From NCBI RefSeq assembly GCF_006442965.1, contig NZ_VFWX01000014.1:1-64000 (forward strand): a DNA stretch of 64,000 nucleotides, given 5' to 3'. A program made the position numbers and the translations under genes. The notes beneath the pieces were generated by a model. That model saw only the letters and a list, made by a program, of their open reading frames with translations. It did no database searches and had not been told where the DNA came from. Positions 1-7,455 of this stretch are shown piece by piece. This DNA comes from Mesorhizobium sp. CU3. GTDB lineage: Bacteria > Pseudomonadota > Alphaproteobacteria > Rhizobiales > Rhizobiaceae. Within the stretch, counting starts at the first letter, position 1. Each line of letters starts with the position of its first letter.

Positions 1-275
1 TCGCCGACCAGCGGGTCGGCCCCGACCGCACCGCGATGGGTGAGGTTTTCCAGCATCGCCAGGCCGTCCTCGACGATCCCGTGCGACTTCGCGCCCTTCA
101 TATTGGCGATGAAGCCGACGCCGCAGGCGTCATGCTCGTTGCGCGGATCGTAGAGGCCCTGCGCGGCCATGCCGTTGGCGGTTCGGAGCGCTTTGGCCGG
201 GACGGTGGTTTTAACGGCTGCCGCTTTCGTCTGCGCGGCCTGGCCGTTGATCGCAGATGGCGTCAGTTCCGTCAT
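1..275 (-). CDS. gltB: glutamate synthase (NADPH) large chain, N-terminal part
   Basis: The reading frame runs off the left edge, so only about 91 N-terminal codons are present. The motif EHDACGVGFIANMKG at residues 47-61 is the start of the class II (Ntn) glutamine amidotransferase domain of GltB. The cysteine (about residue 51) becomes the N-terminal nucleophile after a propeptide is removed; it takes ammonia from glutamine to make glutamate from 2-oxoglutarate in the cytoplasm. The stretch around LENLTHRGAVGADPLVGD is also typical of the family. The ATG at 275 is preceded by GGAGGA at good spacing, which fixes the start and leaves a propeptide of about 50 residues. It is divergent from the threonine aldolase gene. 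Function is confident; only the rest of the gene is missing. Confidence 0.93.
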   Translation of the reverse strand, partial: MTELTPSAINGQAAQTKAAAVKTTVPAKALRTANGMAAQGLYDPRNEHDACGVGFIANMKGAKSHGIVEDGLAMLENLTHRGAVGADPLVG

Positions 276-762
276 CGTCCTATCCTCCGTTCTTCACCTT
301 GACCTGAATGTCTCAGGGCGCTGGTTTGCCTTGGGAAGCACTGCGCTTCCCCTTCATCCTTGCTGCACGTCTCGCGAAATCCAACCGAACCATACGGCCA
401 TACGCCCGGTTCGCATCCGGTATCGTACAGGCCAGGGCCGGGCCGTCTACCCGCCGCTCGCGACAATGGCCGGAATGGCAGTGATGATACGCCAGTCCAG
501 CCTGTTTTGTGCGGCAAAATAAGACAGCACTGCTGTCCTAAATTTTTTATGACAGAAATCGGGCAGCCGCACAAGACCGATTCACAAAAATCTTGGCCGC
601 GCCGCGACACAAAATTTCGTGACGGCTGCGACAAACGTAAGCTTTGGTCTCCGCGAATTTGCCGGACTGGCTCCACCGCTTTGCCAATGATTGGCCCTTG
701 CGCTCTGGATGCCGAAGCGGTCAAGTCGCGCCGCTTTTGCCAATCATGACACGGACCTCTCG
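276..762. other. 487-base intergenic region between gltB and ltaE
   Basis: No convincing gene is visible; the open frames here are proline/arginine/cysteine-rich and lack a start context. It must hold the divergent promoters of gltB and the threonine aldolase gene. The only structured element I see is an odd palindrome at 523-537. Confidence 0.5.
523..537. promoter_or_regulatory. 7-bp-arm palindrome in the gltB upstream region
   Basis: GACAGCA-C-TGCTGTC, perfect arms around one central base, about 250 bases upstream of the gltB start in an AT-richer patch. It could be an operator. No regulator can be assigned from sequence alone. Confidence 0.3.
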
Positions 763-1812
763 ATGTTCTTTGCTTCCGACAACTGGGCGGGCGTCCACCC
801 CAAAATCGCGGCTGGGCTGTCAGCCAATGCCGGGGGCTTCTCGGCCGCCTATGGCGATGGTGAGCTCGACCGTGCCGTCTATCGGCATTTCAGCGAGATT
901 TTCGAGCGCGAGGTCGCGGTGTTCTTCGTGGCCACCGGCACCGCTGCCAACTCGCTCTCGCTGACGGCTTACGGCAAACCCGGCGGCATTTCCTTCGCCC
1001 ATCGTGAATCGCATGTCATCGAGGACGAATGCGGCGCGCCGGAATATTTCAGCGGCGGCTCGCGTCTGCACGCGGTCGACGGGCCGCTGGGCAAAATCGA
1101 CCCGCACAACCTTGAACGGGCGATCGCCCGCTTCGCGCCCGAGATCGTCCACTGGGGTCGGCCGACGGCGGTTTCGATCACCCAGTCGACCGAAGTCGGC
1201 ACGGTCTACGGGCTCGACGACATTGCCGCGATCTCGCAGATCGCGAAGCGGCATTCCCTGCCGCTGCACATGGATGGCGCGCGTTTTGCCAATGCGCTGG
1301 TCGCGCTCGATACGACCCCGGCCGAAATGACCTGGAAGCGCGGCGTCGATATCGTCTCCTTCGGCGGCACGAAGAATGGCTGCTGGTGCGCCGAGGCCGT
1401 AGTCCTGTTCGATCTCGACCGCGCCAAGGAACTGGCCTTCCTGCGCAAGCGGGCCGCGCAGCTCTTCTCTAAGTCGCGCTTTATCGCCGCGCAGTTTGAC
1501 GCCTATTTCAAGGATGGGTTGTGGCTCGAGACGGCACGTCATGCCAATGCCATGGCAGCGCGTCTTGCAGCCGCCCTCGAGGACTCGGCAACGGCCAAGC
1601 TTGCCTGGTTGCCGCAGGCGAACGAGGTGTTCGCGGTGATGAAGAAGACCGAGGCCGAAAATCTGCAAGCAGCCGGCGCCGCTTTTTACGATTGGCACAA
1701 GCCGCACAGCTTCGACGGCCATATCGGCGAGGACGAATTGCTCTACCGCTTCGTCACCAGCTTCGCCACGACGGCCGATGAAGTCGATCGGTTCAGTCAG
1801 TTGATCGCCTGA
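763..1812 (+). CDS. ltaE: low-specificity L-threonine aldolase family protein
   Basis: PLP-dependent (fold type I, beta-eliminating lyase family) aldolase that cleaves L-threonine or allo-threonine to glycine and acetaldehyde. With the start at 763 (MFFASDNWAG) the protein has 349 residues, the usual family size. Visible family marks are the ATGTAANSL loop (57-65), the stacking His in SHVIEDE (about 84), HMDGARFANAL (169-179; Asp pairs with the PLP ring nitrogen) and GGTKNG (201-206), whose Lys204 is the Schiff-base lysine. A longer frame begins at 691, but its extra residues look non-coding, so I chose 763 although its ribosome site is weak. The MBL-fold gene follows 6 bases downstream, so the two are probably cotranscribed. 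Exact substrate range cannot be read from sequence. Confidence 0.87.
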   Translation: MFFASDNWAGVHPKIAAGLSANAGGFSAAYGDGELDRAVYRHFSEIFEREVAVFFVATGTAANSLSLTAYGKPGGISFAHRESHVIEDECGAPEYFSGGSRLHAVDGPLGKIDPHNLERAIARFAPEIVHWGRPTAVSITQSTEVGTVYGLDDIAAISQIAKRHSLPLHMDGARFANALVALDTTPAEMTWKRGVDIVSFGGTKNGCWCAEAVVLFDLDRAKELAFLRKRAAQLFSKSRFIAAQFDAYFKDGLWLETARHANAMAARLAAALEDSATAKLAWLPQANEVFAVMKKTEAENLQAAGAAFYDWHKPHSFDGHIGEDELLYRFVTSFATTADEVDRFSQLIA

Positions 1813-1818
1813 TTTCGG

Positions 1819-2712
1819 ATGACCAGGCCACCTCTCGGCTCGACCATGCGGCTCATTCGTCCGGCGCCGAACGTGCTCGGCTTCTATGATGGCCGCGTCG
1901 ACGGCACCCGCATCTGGTCGGACGGCCCGAATTGGCTGGACGACGGCGCCTATACGCTGGGGATCTGCACCTATGCGATCGTCGATGGATCGAAGGCGCT
2001 GGTCTATGACACGCACATATCCCTGCCCCATGCCCGCTTCATCAGGAAGACGCTTCAAGACATGGGCGTGACCTCGATCCGCGTTGTCCTCAGCCACTGG
2101 CATGACGACCATATCGCCGGCAACGAAGTGTTCCAGGATTGCGAGATCATCGCCAACAGCCTCACCGCCGCAGCCCTCGAACGCGGCCGCGCCGACATCG
2201 AAGGCGGCAATCCGCCGATCAAGCCGCTGGTGCTGCCTAACAGGACATTCGAGGACAGCCTGCGCCTCTTGGTTGGATCGATCCCCGTTGAACTGCGCCA
2301 GGTGGAAATCCACAGCCATGACGGCACGGTGCTGCTGATGCCCGATGCCGGCCTGCTTTTCGCCGGCGACACGCTGGAAGACTCGGTCACCTATGTCTCA
2401 GAACCTGAGCGTCTGGCGGAACACTTGATCGACCTCGAGCGCATGTCCAGTTGGCGGTTCGATCGCATCCTGCCCAATCACGGTTCTTTGGAAGCAATTG
2501 AAGCGGGTGGCTACGACAGAAGCTTCATCGCGGCGACCGAGGCTTATGTCCGAAAGCTGCTCGCCTGCCGGCAGGACCCGGACCTGGCGAAGCAGGATTT
2601 GAAGACTTTCGGCGCCGAGATGTTTGCGACAACGGCGGTTGAGTACTTCGCGCGCTATGAGGCCGTGCACAGGCAAAACGTCGAGGCCGTTCTCGCGGCA
2701 GACGGGAAATAG
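1819..2712 (+). CDS. metallo-beta-lactamase-fold hydrolase
   Basis: A 297-residue protein with the complete MBL-fold metal set: HWHDDH at 93-98, His167 in IHSHDG, Asp184 in FAGDT and His221 in LPNHG. These bind two metal ions that activate water for hydrolysis. There is no signal peptide, so it is probably cytoplasmic. The C-terminal 70 residues are helical and carry no named domain that I recognise. The gene lies 6 bases after the threonine aldolase gene and probably shares its transcript. A second ATG at 1846 (MRLIRPAP) is an alternative start. Substrate unknown; family members range from glyoxalase II to lactonases, and nothing here singles one out. Confidence 0.75.
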   Translation: MTRPPLGSTMRLIRPAPNVLGFYDGRVDGTRIWSDGPNWLDDGAYTLGICTYAIVDGSKALVYDTHISLPHARFIRKTLQDMGVTSIRVVLSHWHDDHIAGNEVFQDCEIIANSLTAAALERGRADIEGGNPPIKPLVLPNRTFEDSLRLLVGSIPVELRQVEIHSHDGTVLLMPDAGLLFAGDTLEDSVTYVSEPERLAEHLIDLERMSSWRFDRILPNHGSLEAIEAGGYDRSFIAATEAYVRKLLACRQDPDLAKQDLKTFGAEMFATTAVEYFARYEAVHRQNVEAVLAADGK

Positions 2713-2766
2713 CGGGCGCAAGGCCAAGCGGAGCCGCAGCCGGCACCCGCTTCAAAGGCCCCCGAC

Positions 2767-2816
2767 CCCCGGGTGGCCCGGGGCACCCCGAAAACGGGGC
2801 GCCGCGCGGCGCCGCT
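2767..2816. terminator. GC-rich palindrome cluster between convergent genes
   Basis: Three adjacent dyads: CCCGGG-TGG-CCCGGG, then CCCCG-AAAA-CGGGG (2786-2799), then GCCGCGCGGCGCCGC. They lie between the 3' ends of the MBL gene and hsp20, where a bidirectional terminator is expected. No T-tract follows, so intrinsic termination is not certain. Confidence 0.4.
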
Positions 2817-2862
2817 TCCGTCTCGGGAGGGAGACGTTGTTGTCTATGATGCAGTCCGCAGA

Positions 2863-3330
2863 TTACGCGGCGGCCTTGGCTTCGATCTGCTTGGCCTTGT
2901 CCGAGGACGAGGTGATCGCGATCTTGCGCGGCTTCAGCTCCTCGGGAATGTTGCGCTTGAGGTCGACGAAGAGCAGGCCGTTCTTCAGCGTGGCGCCTTC
3001 GACTTCGACGTGGTCGGCAAGCTGGAAGCGGCGTTCGAAGGAGCGCGAGGCAATGCCGCGGTAGAGCAGCTCGGAACCCTCGCTGTTGTTCTCTTCCTTA
3101 CGCTCGCCCTTGACGGTCAGCACGTTGCGGTGCGCCTCGATCGAGATCTCGTCTTCCGAGAAGCCGGCAACGGCCATCGAGATGCGATAGGCGTTCTCGC
3201 CGGTGCGCTCGATATTATAGGGCGGGTAGGTCTGCGCGGTCTCGGGCTGGCCGAGCGAGTCGAGCATGGTGAACAGCCGGTCGAAGCCGACGGTCGAACG
3301 ATAGAGCGGGGAAAAATCAACGTGACGCAT
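2863..3330 (-). CDS. small heat shock protein, Hsp20/IbpA family
   Basis: A 155-residue alpha-crystallin-type chaperone that holds unfolding proteins in the cytoplasm until the DnaK system takes over. The N-terminal part (MRHVDFSPLYRSTVGFDRLF) is typical of rhizobial class A Hsp20 proteins. The alpha-crystallin domain spans roughly 36-130 with the signature AxLKNGLLFVDL, and an IxI-type motif (KIAIT) follows it. The start at 3330 is set by AGGAGA about 8 bases upstream and by homology; a longer in-frame extension lacks support. The leader is a ROSE-like thermosensor and the promoter fits the rhizobial RpoH consensus, so expression should respond to heat at both transcription and translation. 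Convergent with the MBL gene. Confidence 0.93.
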   Translation of the reverse strand: MRHVDFSPLYRSTVGFDRLFTMLDSLGQPETAQTYPPYNIERTGENAYRISMAVAGFSEDEISIEAHRNVLTVKGERKEENNSEGSELLYRGIASRSFERRFQLADHVEVEGATLKNGLLFVDLKRNIPEELKPRKIAITSSSDKAKQIEAKAAA

Positions 3331-3430
3331 AAGGTGTTCTCCTGTTGAGCAACATGGTTTGCGTGTGACCGGTGCGAAACCCTCGCAAGGCGTTCCGGAT
3401 AGGTCAGCGGCCCCGACAATCGGCGGCCGC
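3331..3430 (-). promoter_or_regulatory. ROSE-like RNA thermometer in the hsp20 leader
   Basis: Read on the minus strand, the leader has three hairpins. (1) GCGGCC(G)CCGA-TTG-TCGGGGCCGC, at 3407-3430. (2) TGCGA-GGGTT-TCGCA, at 3373-3387. (3) The start-proximal one, UUGCU (3348-3352), loop CAAC, AGGAG (3339-3343). In the last, the U(U/C)GCU box masks the Shine-Dalgarno sequence with a central G opposite a G, the diagnostic feature of ROSE elements that control rhizobial small heat shock genes. The first hairpin begins where the RpoH-type promoter predicts transcription to start. Confidence 0.82.
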
Positions 3431-3437
3431 AACCCTC

Positions 3438-3466
3438 ATTTGGGAAGCTCAAAAACCCATTTCAAG
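3438..3466 (-). promoter_or_regulatory. RpoH (sigma-32)-type promoter of hsp20
   Basis: On the minus strand CTTGAA (3466-3461), exactly 17 bases, then CCAAAT (3443-3438). This fits the Sinorhizobium RpoH consensus as I remember it (CTTGAA-N17-CCANAT). The predicted start site near 3431 coincides with the first base of the ROSE-like leader. Confidence 0.72.
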
Positions 3467-3565
3467 GCTTTTTCGGCGGCCGCAATGCCGCCACGTTGAT
3501 GAACCGCGGATGAACTCGGGCTTCGGCATCCGTTCAGCCAGGCGCCGCTATCCTTCAGCCAAGTT

Positions 3566-3620
3566 CGAGCAATTCGAGGAAAAGTGCGAAGCGGTTTTCC
3601 GTCCGGAATTGCGTCAAGAC
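3566..3620. repeat. dispersed rhizobial intergenic palindrome, copy 1
   Basis: Contains the outer inverted pair GCAATTC(G)/GGAATTGC (3569-3576 and 3605-3612) and the inner pair GGAAAA/TTTTCC (3578-3583 and 3595-3600). Nearly the same sequence recurs at 59174-59230, sharing the 18-base core GGTTTTCCGTCCGGAATT. The arms mark it as a mobile or structural intergenic repeat rather than coding DNA. Confidence 0.75.
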
Positions 3621-3700
3621 AGAGAGTCAAGCGGCGCTTCTCTTCCCGCGCCGCGACGAGGCCGAACCGGGTGCAACGTCCCTTCCTCCCGGATCGACAG

Positions 3701-3733
3701 AGGCCGGAAGTGCGCCGCAGGCACTTCCGGCCT
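3701..3733. other. 13-bp perfect stem-loop upstream of the lysophospholipase gene
   Basis: AGGCCGGAAGTGC, a 7-base loop, then GCACTTCCGGCCT. It sits between the hsp20 promoter region and the hydrolase gene. No T-tract follows on either strand. Role unknown: it could be an attenuator-like leader structure or part of an intergenic repeat. Confidence 0.45.
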
Positions 3734-3840
3734 TCCCATTTGTGACGCCGCGTAAATCCCAGCAACGCCTTTGCTTTTCCCACATGGCCGTCTATCACCA
3801 TGCCGAAGCCTGCGTGCCGAAACAGCAACGACAACGCCGA

Positions 3841-4797
3841 ATGACGGATCTTTTCCACCAGACCGAGGGCAATCCCGAGCCGCAAAACGCGGCGGGCGGC
3901 TTTTTCACCACGCGCGACGGCAAGAAGATCCGCTACGCGGTTTTTGGCGCCGTTGCCCGTCCGCTGCAGGGCACGGTGGTGTTGCTCACAGGCCGCAACG
4001 AGTGCATCGAGAAATACTTCGAGACCATCCGCAACCTCGCCGATCGCGGCTTCGGCGTCGCCATCCTCGACTGGCGCGGCCAGGGGGATTCCAGCCGGCT
4101 GCTGCGCAATCGTCAGCGCGGTTATGTCCGCAGCTTCCGCGACTACACGCGCGACCTCGAGCAATTCTTCGAGGAGATCGTGCTGCCGGACTGCCGCGGC
4201 CCGTACTACATCCTCGCCCACTCGACCGGTGCGGTGATCGCGCTACTGGCCTCGCCGTCGATGGTCAACCGCGTGCGCCGCATGGTGCTGCTCACGCCTT
4301 TCCTGGAAGTGCCCGACCTTCCGGTCTCGACCGCCACCGTGCGGCGAGTCTGCGCGGTCCTTTGCGCGTTGGGCCTCGGCCGGCTCTATGCCGCGCTCGG
4401 TCCGCGGCCGAAAACGCCGCCATCCTTCGAAGAGAACAAGGTCACGTCGGACCCCGAACGCTACCGGCGCAATGTCGCGATCTACGAGGCGTGGCCGCAG
4501 CTCGCGTTAGGCGGCCCGACCATCCGCTGGCTGAAGGCTGCCGCCGCTGCCGCGGAAGCGGTCAGCGATCCCGATTTCATGAGACGCATCCAAGTGCCGA
4601 TGCTGATCGTCGCCGCCGGCGCCGACCGGGTGGTTTCGACCAAGGCGGTGGAAGCCTATGCGCGCAAACTGCGCGTCGGCTCGCTCTTGATGATCGACGG
4701 CGCGGAGCATGAAATCCTGCAGGAGAGGGATCTCTACCGCGAGCAGCTTCTGGCGGCTTTCGACGCCTTCATCCCCGGCACCGGCGACGCCGCCTAA
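3841..4797 (+). CDS. pldB: alpha/beta hydrolase, lysophospholipase (PldB) family
   Basis: A 318-residue alpha/beta-hydrolase of the serine aminopeptidase S33/PldB group, which removes the remaining acyl chain from lysophospholipids. The family pattern is clear: TGRNECIEKY near residue 51, DWRGQGDS (78-85), nucleophile elbow AHSTG with Ser128, Asp262 in AAGADRVV, and His290 in GAEHEIL. No signal peptide is seen. Upstream in-frame starts exist (GTG 3742, ATG 3784), but related rhizobial proteins, as I recall them, begin with a segment like MTDLFHQTEGNP, so 3841 is preferred despite a weak ribosome site. Convergent with hisN, only 9 bases apart. Confidence 0.8.
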   Translation: MTDLFHQTEGNPEPQNAAGGFFTTRDGKKIRYAVFGAVARPLQGTVVLLTGRNECIEKYFETIRNLADRGFGVAILDWRGQGDSSRLLRNRQRGYVRSFRDYTRDLEQFFEEIVLPDCRGPYYILAHSTGAVIALLASPSMVNRVRRMVLLTPFLEVPDLPVSTATVRRVCAVLCALGLGRLYAALGPRPKTPPSFEENKVTSDPERYRRNVAIYEAWPQLALGGPTIRWLKAAAAAAEAVSDPDFMRRIQVPMLIVAAGADRVVSTKAVEAYARKLRVGSLLMIDGAEHEILQERDLYREQLLAAFDAFIPGTGDAA

Positions 4798-4806
4798 CCC
4801 TACTCC

Positions 4807-5580
4807 TCAGCCGCGCAACGCAGCCATCGCCGCGGCGTGCAGCTCGGGCGTTGCCGCCGCCAACACGTCGCCGCCCTTCTCCGCCGGTCCGCCCTCGAAA
4901 GTCGTGATGACGCCGCCGGCCTTCTCGATGATCGGGATCAGCGCGACGATGTCGTAGGGCTTCAGGCCGGGATCGGCGACGATATCGACGCTGCCGGCCG
5001 CCAGCATGGCGAAGGCGTAGCAATCGGTGCCGTAGCGGGCGAGTTGCACCTTGGTCTCGAACTGGTCATAGCGCTTGCGCGCCTCGCCCTTGAACAGCGC
5101 AGGCGTCGTGGTGAACAGCGTTGCCCTGGCAAGCTCGGTCGTCTTGCGGGTCGCGAGCTTGCGCGGGCCGCCCGGGCCCTCGTAGTGCGCGCCGGAAGCG
5201 TTGGCGTAGAACAGCTCGCCGGTGAAGGGTTGCGACATCAACCCGGCCACCGCGTCGCCGTCGACCGTCAGACCGACCAGCGTTCCCCAGACCGGGATGC
5301 CGGAAATGAAGGCTCGTGTGCCGTCGATCGGATCGATCACCCAGACATGCCGGCTCGACAGGTTCTCGCTGCCGTGCTCCTCGCCGAGGATGCCGTGCTC
5401 CGGATATTCCGACGATATCAGCGCCCGGATCACCCGCTCGGCCTCGCGATCCGCTTCGGTCACAGGGTCGAAACTCTCAGCGAGCTTGTTGGCCACCGCC
5501 CCTTGGCTACGGAAGCGCGGCAAGGTCTCTGCGGCGGCGGCGCCGGCGATGCGCCGCATGAAATCGATGCTGATATCCAA
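4807..5580 (-). CDS. hisN: histidinol-phosphatase, inositol monophosphatase family
   Basis: Mg-dependent phosphatase that dephosphorylates L-histidinol phosphate in histidine synthesis. The inositol-monophosphatase metal site is complete: DPVTEAD (38-44), GEEHG (66-70), DPIDGTRAF (83-91) and Asp210 in GLKPYDIVALIP. The last motif, together with the GTDCYAFAMLAAG segment, is what separates HisN-type members from SuhB-type ones as far as I can judge. I chose the TTG at 5580 because GGGGAG lies 6 bases upstream and it gives 257 residues, the normal length; there is no ATG nearby in frame, and longer frames read into non-conserved sequence. The sRNA gene at 5773 is transcribed divergently from the same gap. 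Confidence 0.82.
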   Translation of the reverse strand: MDISIDFMRRIAGAAAAETLPRFRSQGAVANKLAESFDPVTEADREAERVIRALISSEYPEHGILGEEHGSENLSSRHVWVIDPIDGTRAFISGIPVWGTLVGLTVDGDAVAGLMSQPFTGELFYANASGAHYEGPGGPRKLATRKTTELARATLFTTTPALFKGEARKRYDQFETKVQLARYGTDCYAFAMLAAGSVDIVADPGLKPYDIVALIPIIEKAGGVITTFEGGPAEKGGDVLAAATPELHAAAMAALRG

Positions 5581-5737
5581 CCCAGTCTCCCCATTGCGGT
5601 TGCAGATCGCCAACGCAGTTCTGCCGCTTTTATAGGCACACAACGGTTTGTGCCCATTTTCTGTTGCCCGAATATCACAGTTCGGCCGTCGATGCGGAAT
5701 TTCCACATCATATTGAATTAAAAAAGCCCAAAGTCGA

Positions 5738-5766
5738 TTGACATTTGTGCGGCGCACAATGATTTT
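5738..5766 (+). promoter_or_regulatory. sigma-70-type promoter of the sRNA
   Basis: A consensus TTGACA (5738-5743) is followed after 17 bases by the weak -10 region GATTTT (5761-5766), which would start transcription near 5772-5773, the first base of the sRNA's first hairpin. The -10 is far from consensus, so this rests mainly on the -35 box and spacing. Confidence 0.5.
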
Positions 5767-5772
5767 GTTATC

Positions 5773-5856
5773 GGACAGGTTTTCCTGTCCATGCCCTCCT
5801 TGGGCGTTTCCTCCCTAGACTTCGACCGTGTCGTGAAAACGATGCGGTCTTTTTTT
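5773..5856 (+). ncRNA. mmgR: trans-acting sRNA, alpha-r8/MmgR (suhB-type) candidate
   Basis: About 84 nt. It opens with a perfect hairpin GGACAGG-TTTT-CCTGTCC (5773-5790). A single-stranded pyrimidine stretch follows with CCCTCCTTGGGCG and the decamer TTTCCTCCCT (5807-5816), and it ends in a strong Rho-independent terminator (5824-5856). This order (5' hairpin, anti-Shine-Dalgarno-like CU-rich linker, terminator) and the size match the conserved rhizobial family called suhB RNA in Rfam and MmgR (about 77 nt) in Sinorhizobium, where it restrains polyhydroxybutyrate accumulation. The CU-rich linker would pair with ribosome-binding sites of target mRNAs, and the terminator's U-tail suits Hfq. 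Its place next to an inositol-monophosphatase-family gene also fits. Family assignment is from memory of the motif and not from an alignment. Confidence 0.72.
5824..5856 (+). terminator. Rho-independent terminator of the sRNA
   Basis: GACCG-TG-TCGT-GAAA-ACGA-TG-CGGTC followed directly by seven T residues. The stem has one symmetric TG/TG internal mismatch and a GAAA loop. No plus-strand protein gene precedes it, which supports the sRNA call. Confidence 0.88.
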
Positions 5857-5902
5857 GGTCCTACGCATGGGTCGCTTTCAAGGCTGAGCGCGGACCGCGC
5901 CG

Positions 5903-6844
5903 TTATTCGGCCGCAAGCGGCAGATCGACGAAATGATGGTCGGGCATCGACATCAGATCGGCTGAAAAGCGCGTCAGGTCGCCGACCAGGGCGTCGAAGC
6001 CGGCCGACTTCTGGAACGTCCGTTCATCCATGTAGAGCCCGCGATTGACCTCGACCTGCAGCGCATGCAGATGCCGCGCCGGCCGCCCGTAATGCTCGGT
6101 GATGAAGCCGCCGGCATAGGGCTTGTTGTGCGCCACCGTATAGCCCATGCCGGTCAGCAGGCTGATCGCCATTTCGGTCAGCGCCGGCGTCGCCGAAATG
6201 CCGAAGCGGTCGCCGATGATGAAATCGGGCCGCGCGCCGCTGTCGCCCACCCGGATGCTCGCCGGCATCGAATGGCAGTCGATCAGCACGGCATAGCCGA
6301 ACCTGGCATGGGTCCTGGTCAACAGGCGTTTGAGCGTCTCGTGATAGGGCTTGTAGACCGCCTCGATGCGGCTCACCGCCTCGGCGAGCGGCAGGCGGCC
6401 CGGATAGATGTCGAGCCCCTCGCCGACCAGCTTCGGCACGGTGCCGAGCCCGCCCGCGACGCGGGCCGAGCGGATGTTGCAGAAGGACGGCACCGGCTCG
6501 GCGAACATGCGCGGGTCGAGTTCCCAAGGCTCGCGATTGACGTCGAGATAAGCGCGCGGAAAGTTGGCTGCCAGCATCGGCGCGCCGAGCCCCACGCAGC
6601 CGCCGAACAGTTCCTCGACGTAACAATCCTCGGACCGGCGGATGGCGTTGCGGTCGAGCCGCGCCATGGCCAGGAAGCGCTCGGGATAGTAGCGGCCGCT
6701 ATGCGGCGAGTTGAACAGGAAAGGGACGCGCTGCTCGGCGCCCGATCGGATTGCGAAGGGTGGAACGACCGAAAAATCCTCGGCTGCCGTCTTCAATTTG
6801 CACGAACCAGGAAACAGCACTGCGTCATAACGCAAAAGTGCCAC
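5903..6844 (-). CDS. N-formylglutamate amidohydrolase family protein
   Basis: A zinc-dependent amidohydrolase of the FGase family, which releases glutamate from N-formylglutamate in one histidine-degradation route. Family marks are SPHSG (46-50), NREPWELDP (103-111), LIDCHSMP (188-194, metal His191) and LQVEVNRGLYMDE (262-274, catalytic Glu about 265). No other hut gene is near, so a role in histidine use is only possible; other acyl-glutamate or cell-wall substrates cannot be excluded. The first start (GTG 6844) has no ribosome site. TTG at 6796 (LKTAAEDFS) would give 297 residues and may be the real start. A second, divergent family member lies at 43712-44530. Confidence 0.78.
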   Translation of the reverse strand: MALLRYDAVLFPGSCKLKTAAEDFSVVPPFAIRSGAEQRVPFLFNSPHSGRYYPERFLAMARLDRNAIRRSEDCYVEELFGGCVGLGAPMLAANFPRAYLDVNREPWELDPRMFAEPVPSFCNIRSARVAGGLGTVPKLVGEGLDIYPGRLPLAEAVSRIEAVYKPYHETLKRLLTRTHARFGYAVLIDCHSMPASIRVGDSGARPDFIIGDRFGISATPALTEMAISLLTGMGYTVAHNKPYAGGFITEHYGRPARHLHALQVEVNRGLYMDERTFQKSAGFDALVGDLTRFSADLMSMPDHHFVDLPLAAE

Positions 6845-6950
6845 TGTGCGGGCGGCATGTCCAGCATTTCGAGAGGCAAAACCAAAGCGCGGAGCCGATG
6901 TGGAACGCCTTCATTCACTTGATGTTTACCCGCACCACCTCATATACAGG

Positions 6951-6958
6951 ATGGTTAA
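6951..6958 (-). promoter_or_regulatory. possible CtrA half-site upstream of cpdR
   Basis: TTAACCAT on the minus strand, 47 bases before the cpdR start. This octamer is the CtrA-associated motif reported in Sinorhizobium as I remember it. It is a single short match; the second TTAA half at the usual spacing is missing. Confidence 0.35.
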
Positions 6959-7004
6959 CGGCCTTGCCCGGCGGCAGGCTTGGGGCGGGTGATTCGGACG
7001 GGAC

Positions 7005-7370
7005 ATGATGGCACGCATTCTGCTGGCGGAAGACGATGACGATATGCGCCGCTTCCTCGTCAAGGCGCTGGAACGCGCCGGTTACCAGGTCAGCGATTTC
7101 GACAATGGCGCCAGCGCCTATGAGCGGCTGCGCGAGGAACCTTTCTCGCTGCTTTTGACCGACATCGTGATGCCGGAGATGGACGGCATCGAGTTGGCGC
7201 GCCGCGCCACCGAGATCGATCCGGACCTGAAGGTGATGTTCATCACCGGCTTCGCCGCCGTGGCGCTCAACCCGGATTCCAAGGCGCCCAAGGACGCCAA
7301 GGTGCTGTCGAAACCCTTCCACCTGCGCGATCTCGTCAACGAGGTCGAGAAGATGCTGCAGGCGGCCTGA
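7005..7370 (+). CDS. cpdR: single-domain response regulator CpdR
   Basis: A stand-alone receiver domain of 121 residues with no output domain. In Caulobacter and rhizobia CpdR, when unphosphorylated, helps bring ClpXP to the cell pole and start proteolysis of CtrA and other substrates; the CckA-ChpT relay phosphorylates it. Visible are the acidic cluster EDDDD (9-13), phospho-acceptor Asp53 in LTDIVMPEMDG, Thr81 in FITGFAAVAL and Lys103 in LSKPFHLRDLVNEVEKML. The KPFHLRDLV tail is what points to CpdR rather than another CheY-like protein. ATG at 7005 and 7008 are both possible; the second matches the family's N-terminus (MARILLAED). Monocistronic, with a possible CtrA site upstream. Confidence 0.88.
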   Translation: MMARILLAEDDDDMRRFLVKALERAGYQVSDFDNGASAYERLREEPFSLLLTDIVMPEMDGIELARRATEIDPDLKVMFITGFAAVALNPDSKAPKDAKVLSKPFHLRDLVNEVEKMLQAA

Positions 7371-7455
7371 GCCGCCTTTGACTTGCATCGGGGCCGCCAT
7401 CGGCGAGCACTTTTCCGATGCGGCAAAGAGAAGCCGTCTTTCCACATTCCCGCTA

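Noticed and set aside
272..724. 150-codon minus-strand frame upstream of gltB
   Set aside because: Composition and codon use are unlike the neighbours, there is no family signal, and it overlaps the divergent promoter region of gltB and ltaE.
2773..3348. Plus-strand frame opposite hsp20
   Set aside because: It is the antisense shadow of the Hsp20 gene, arginine/glycine-rich, and starts in a GC-rich palindrome.
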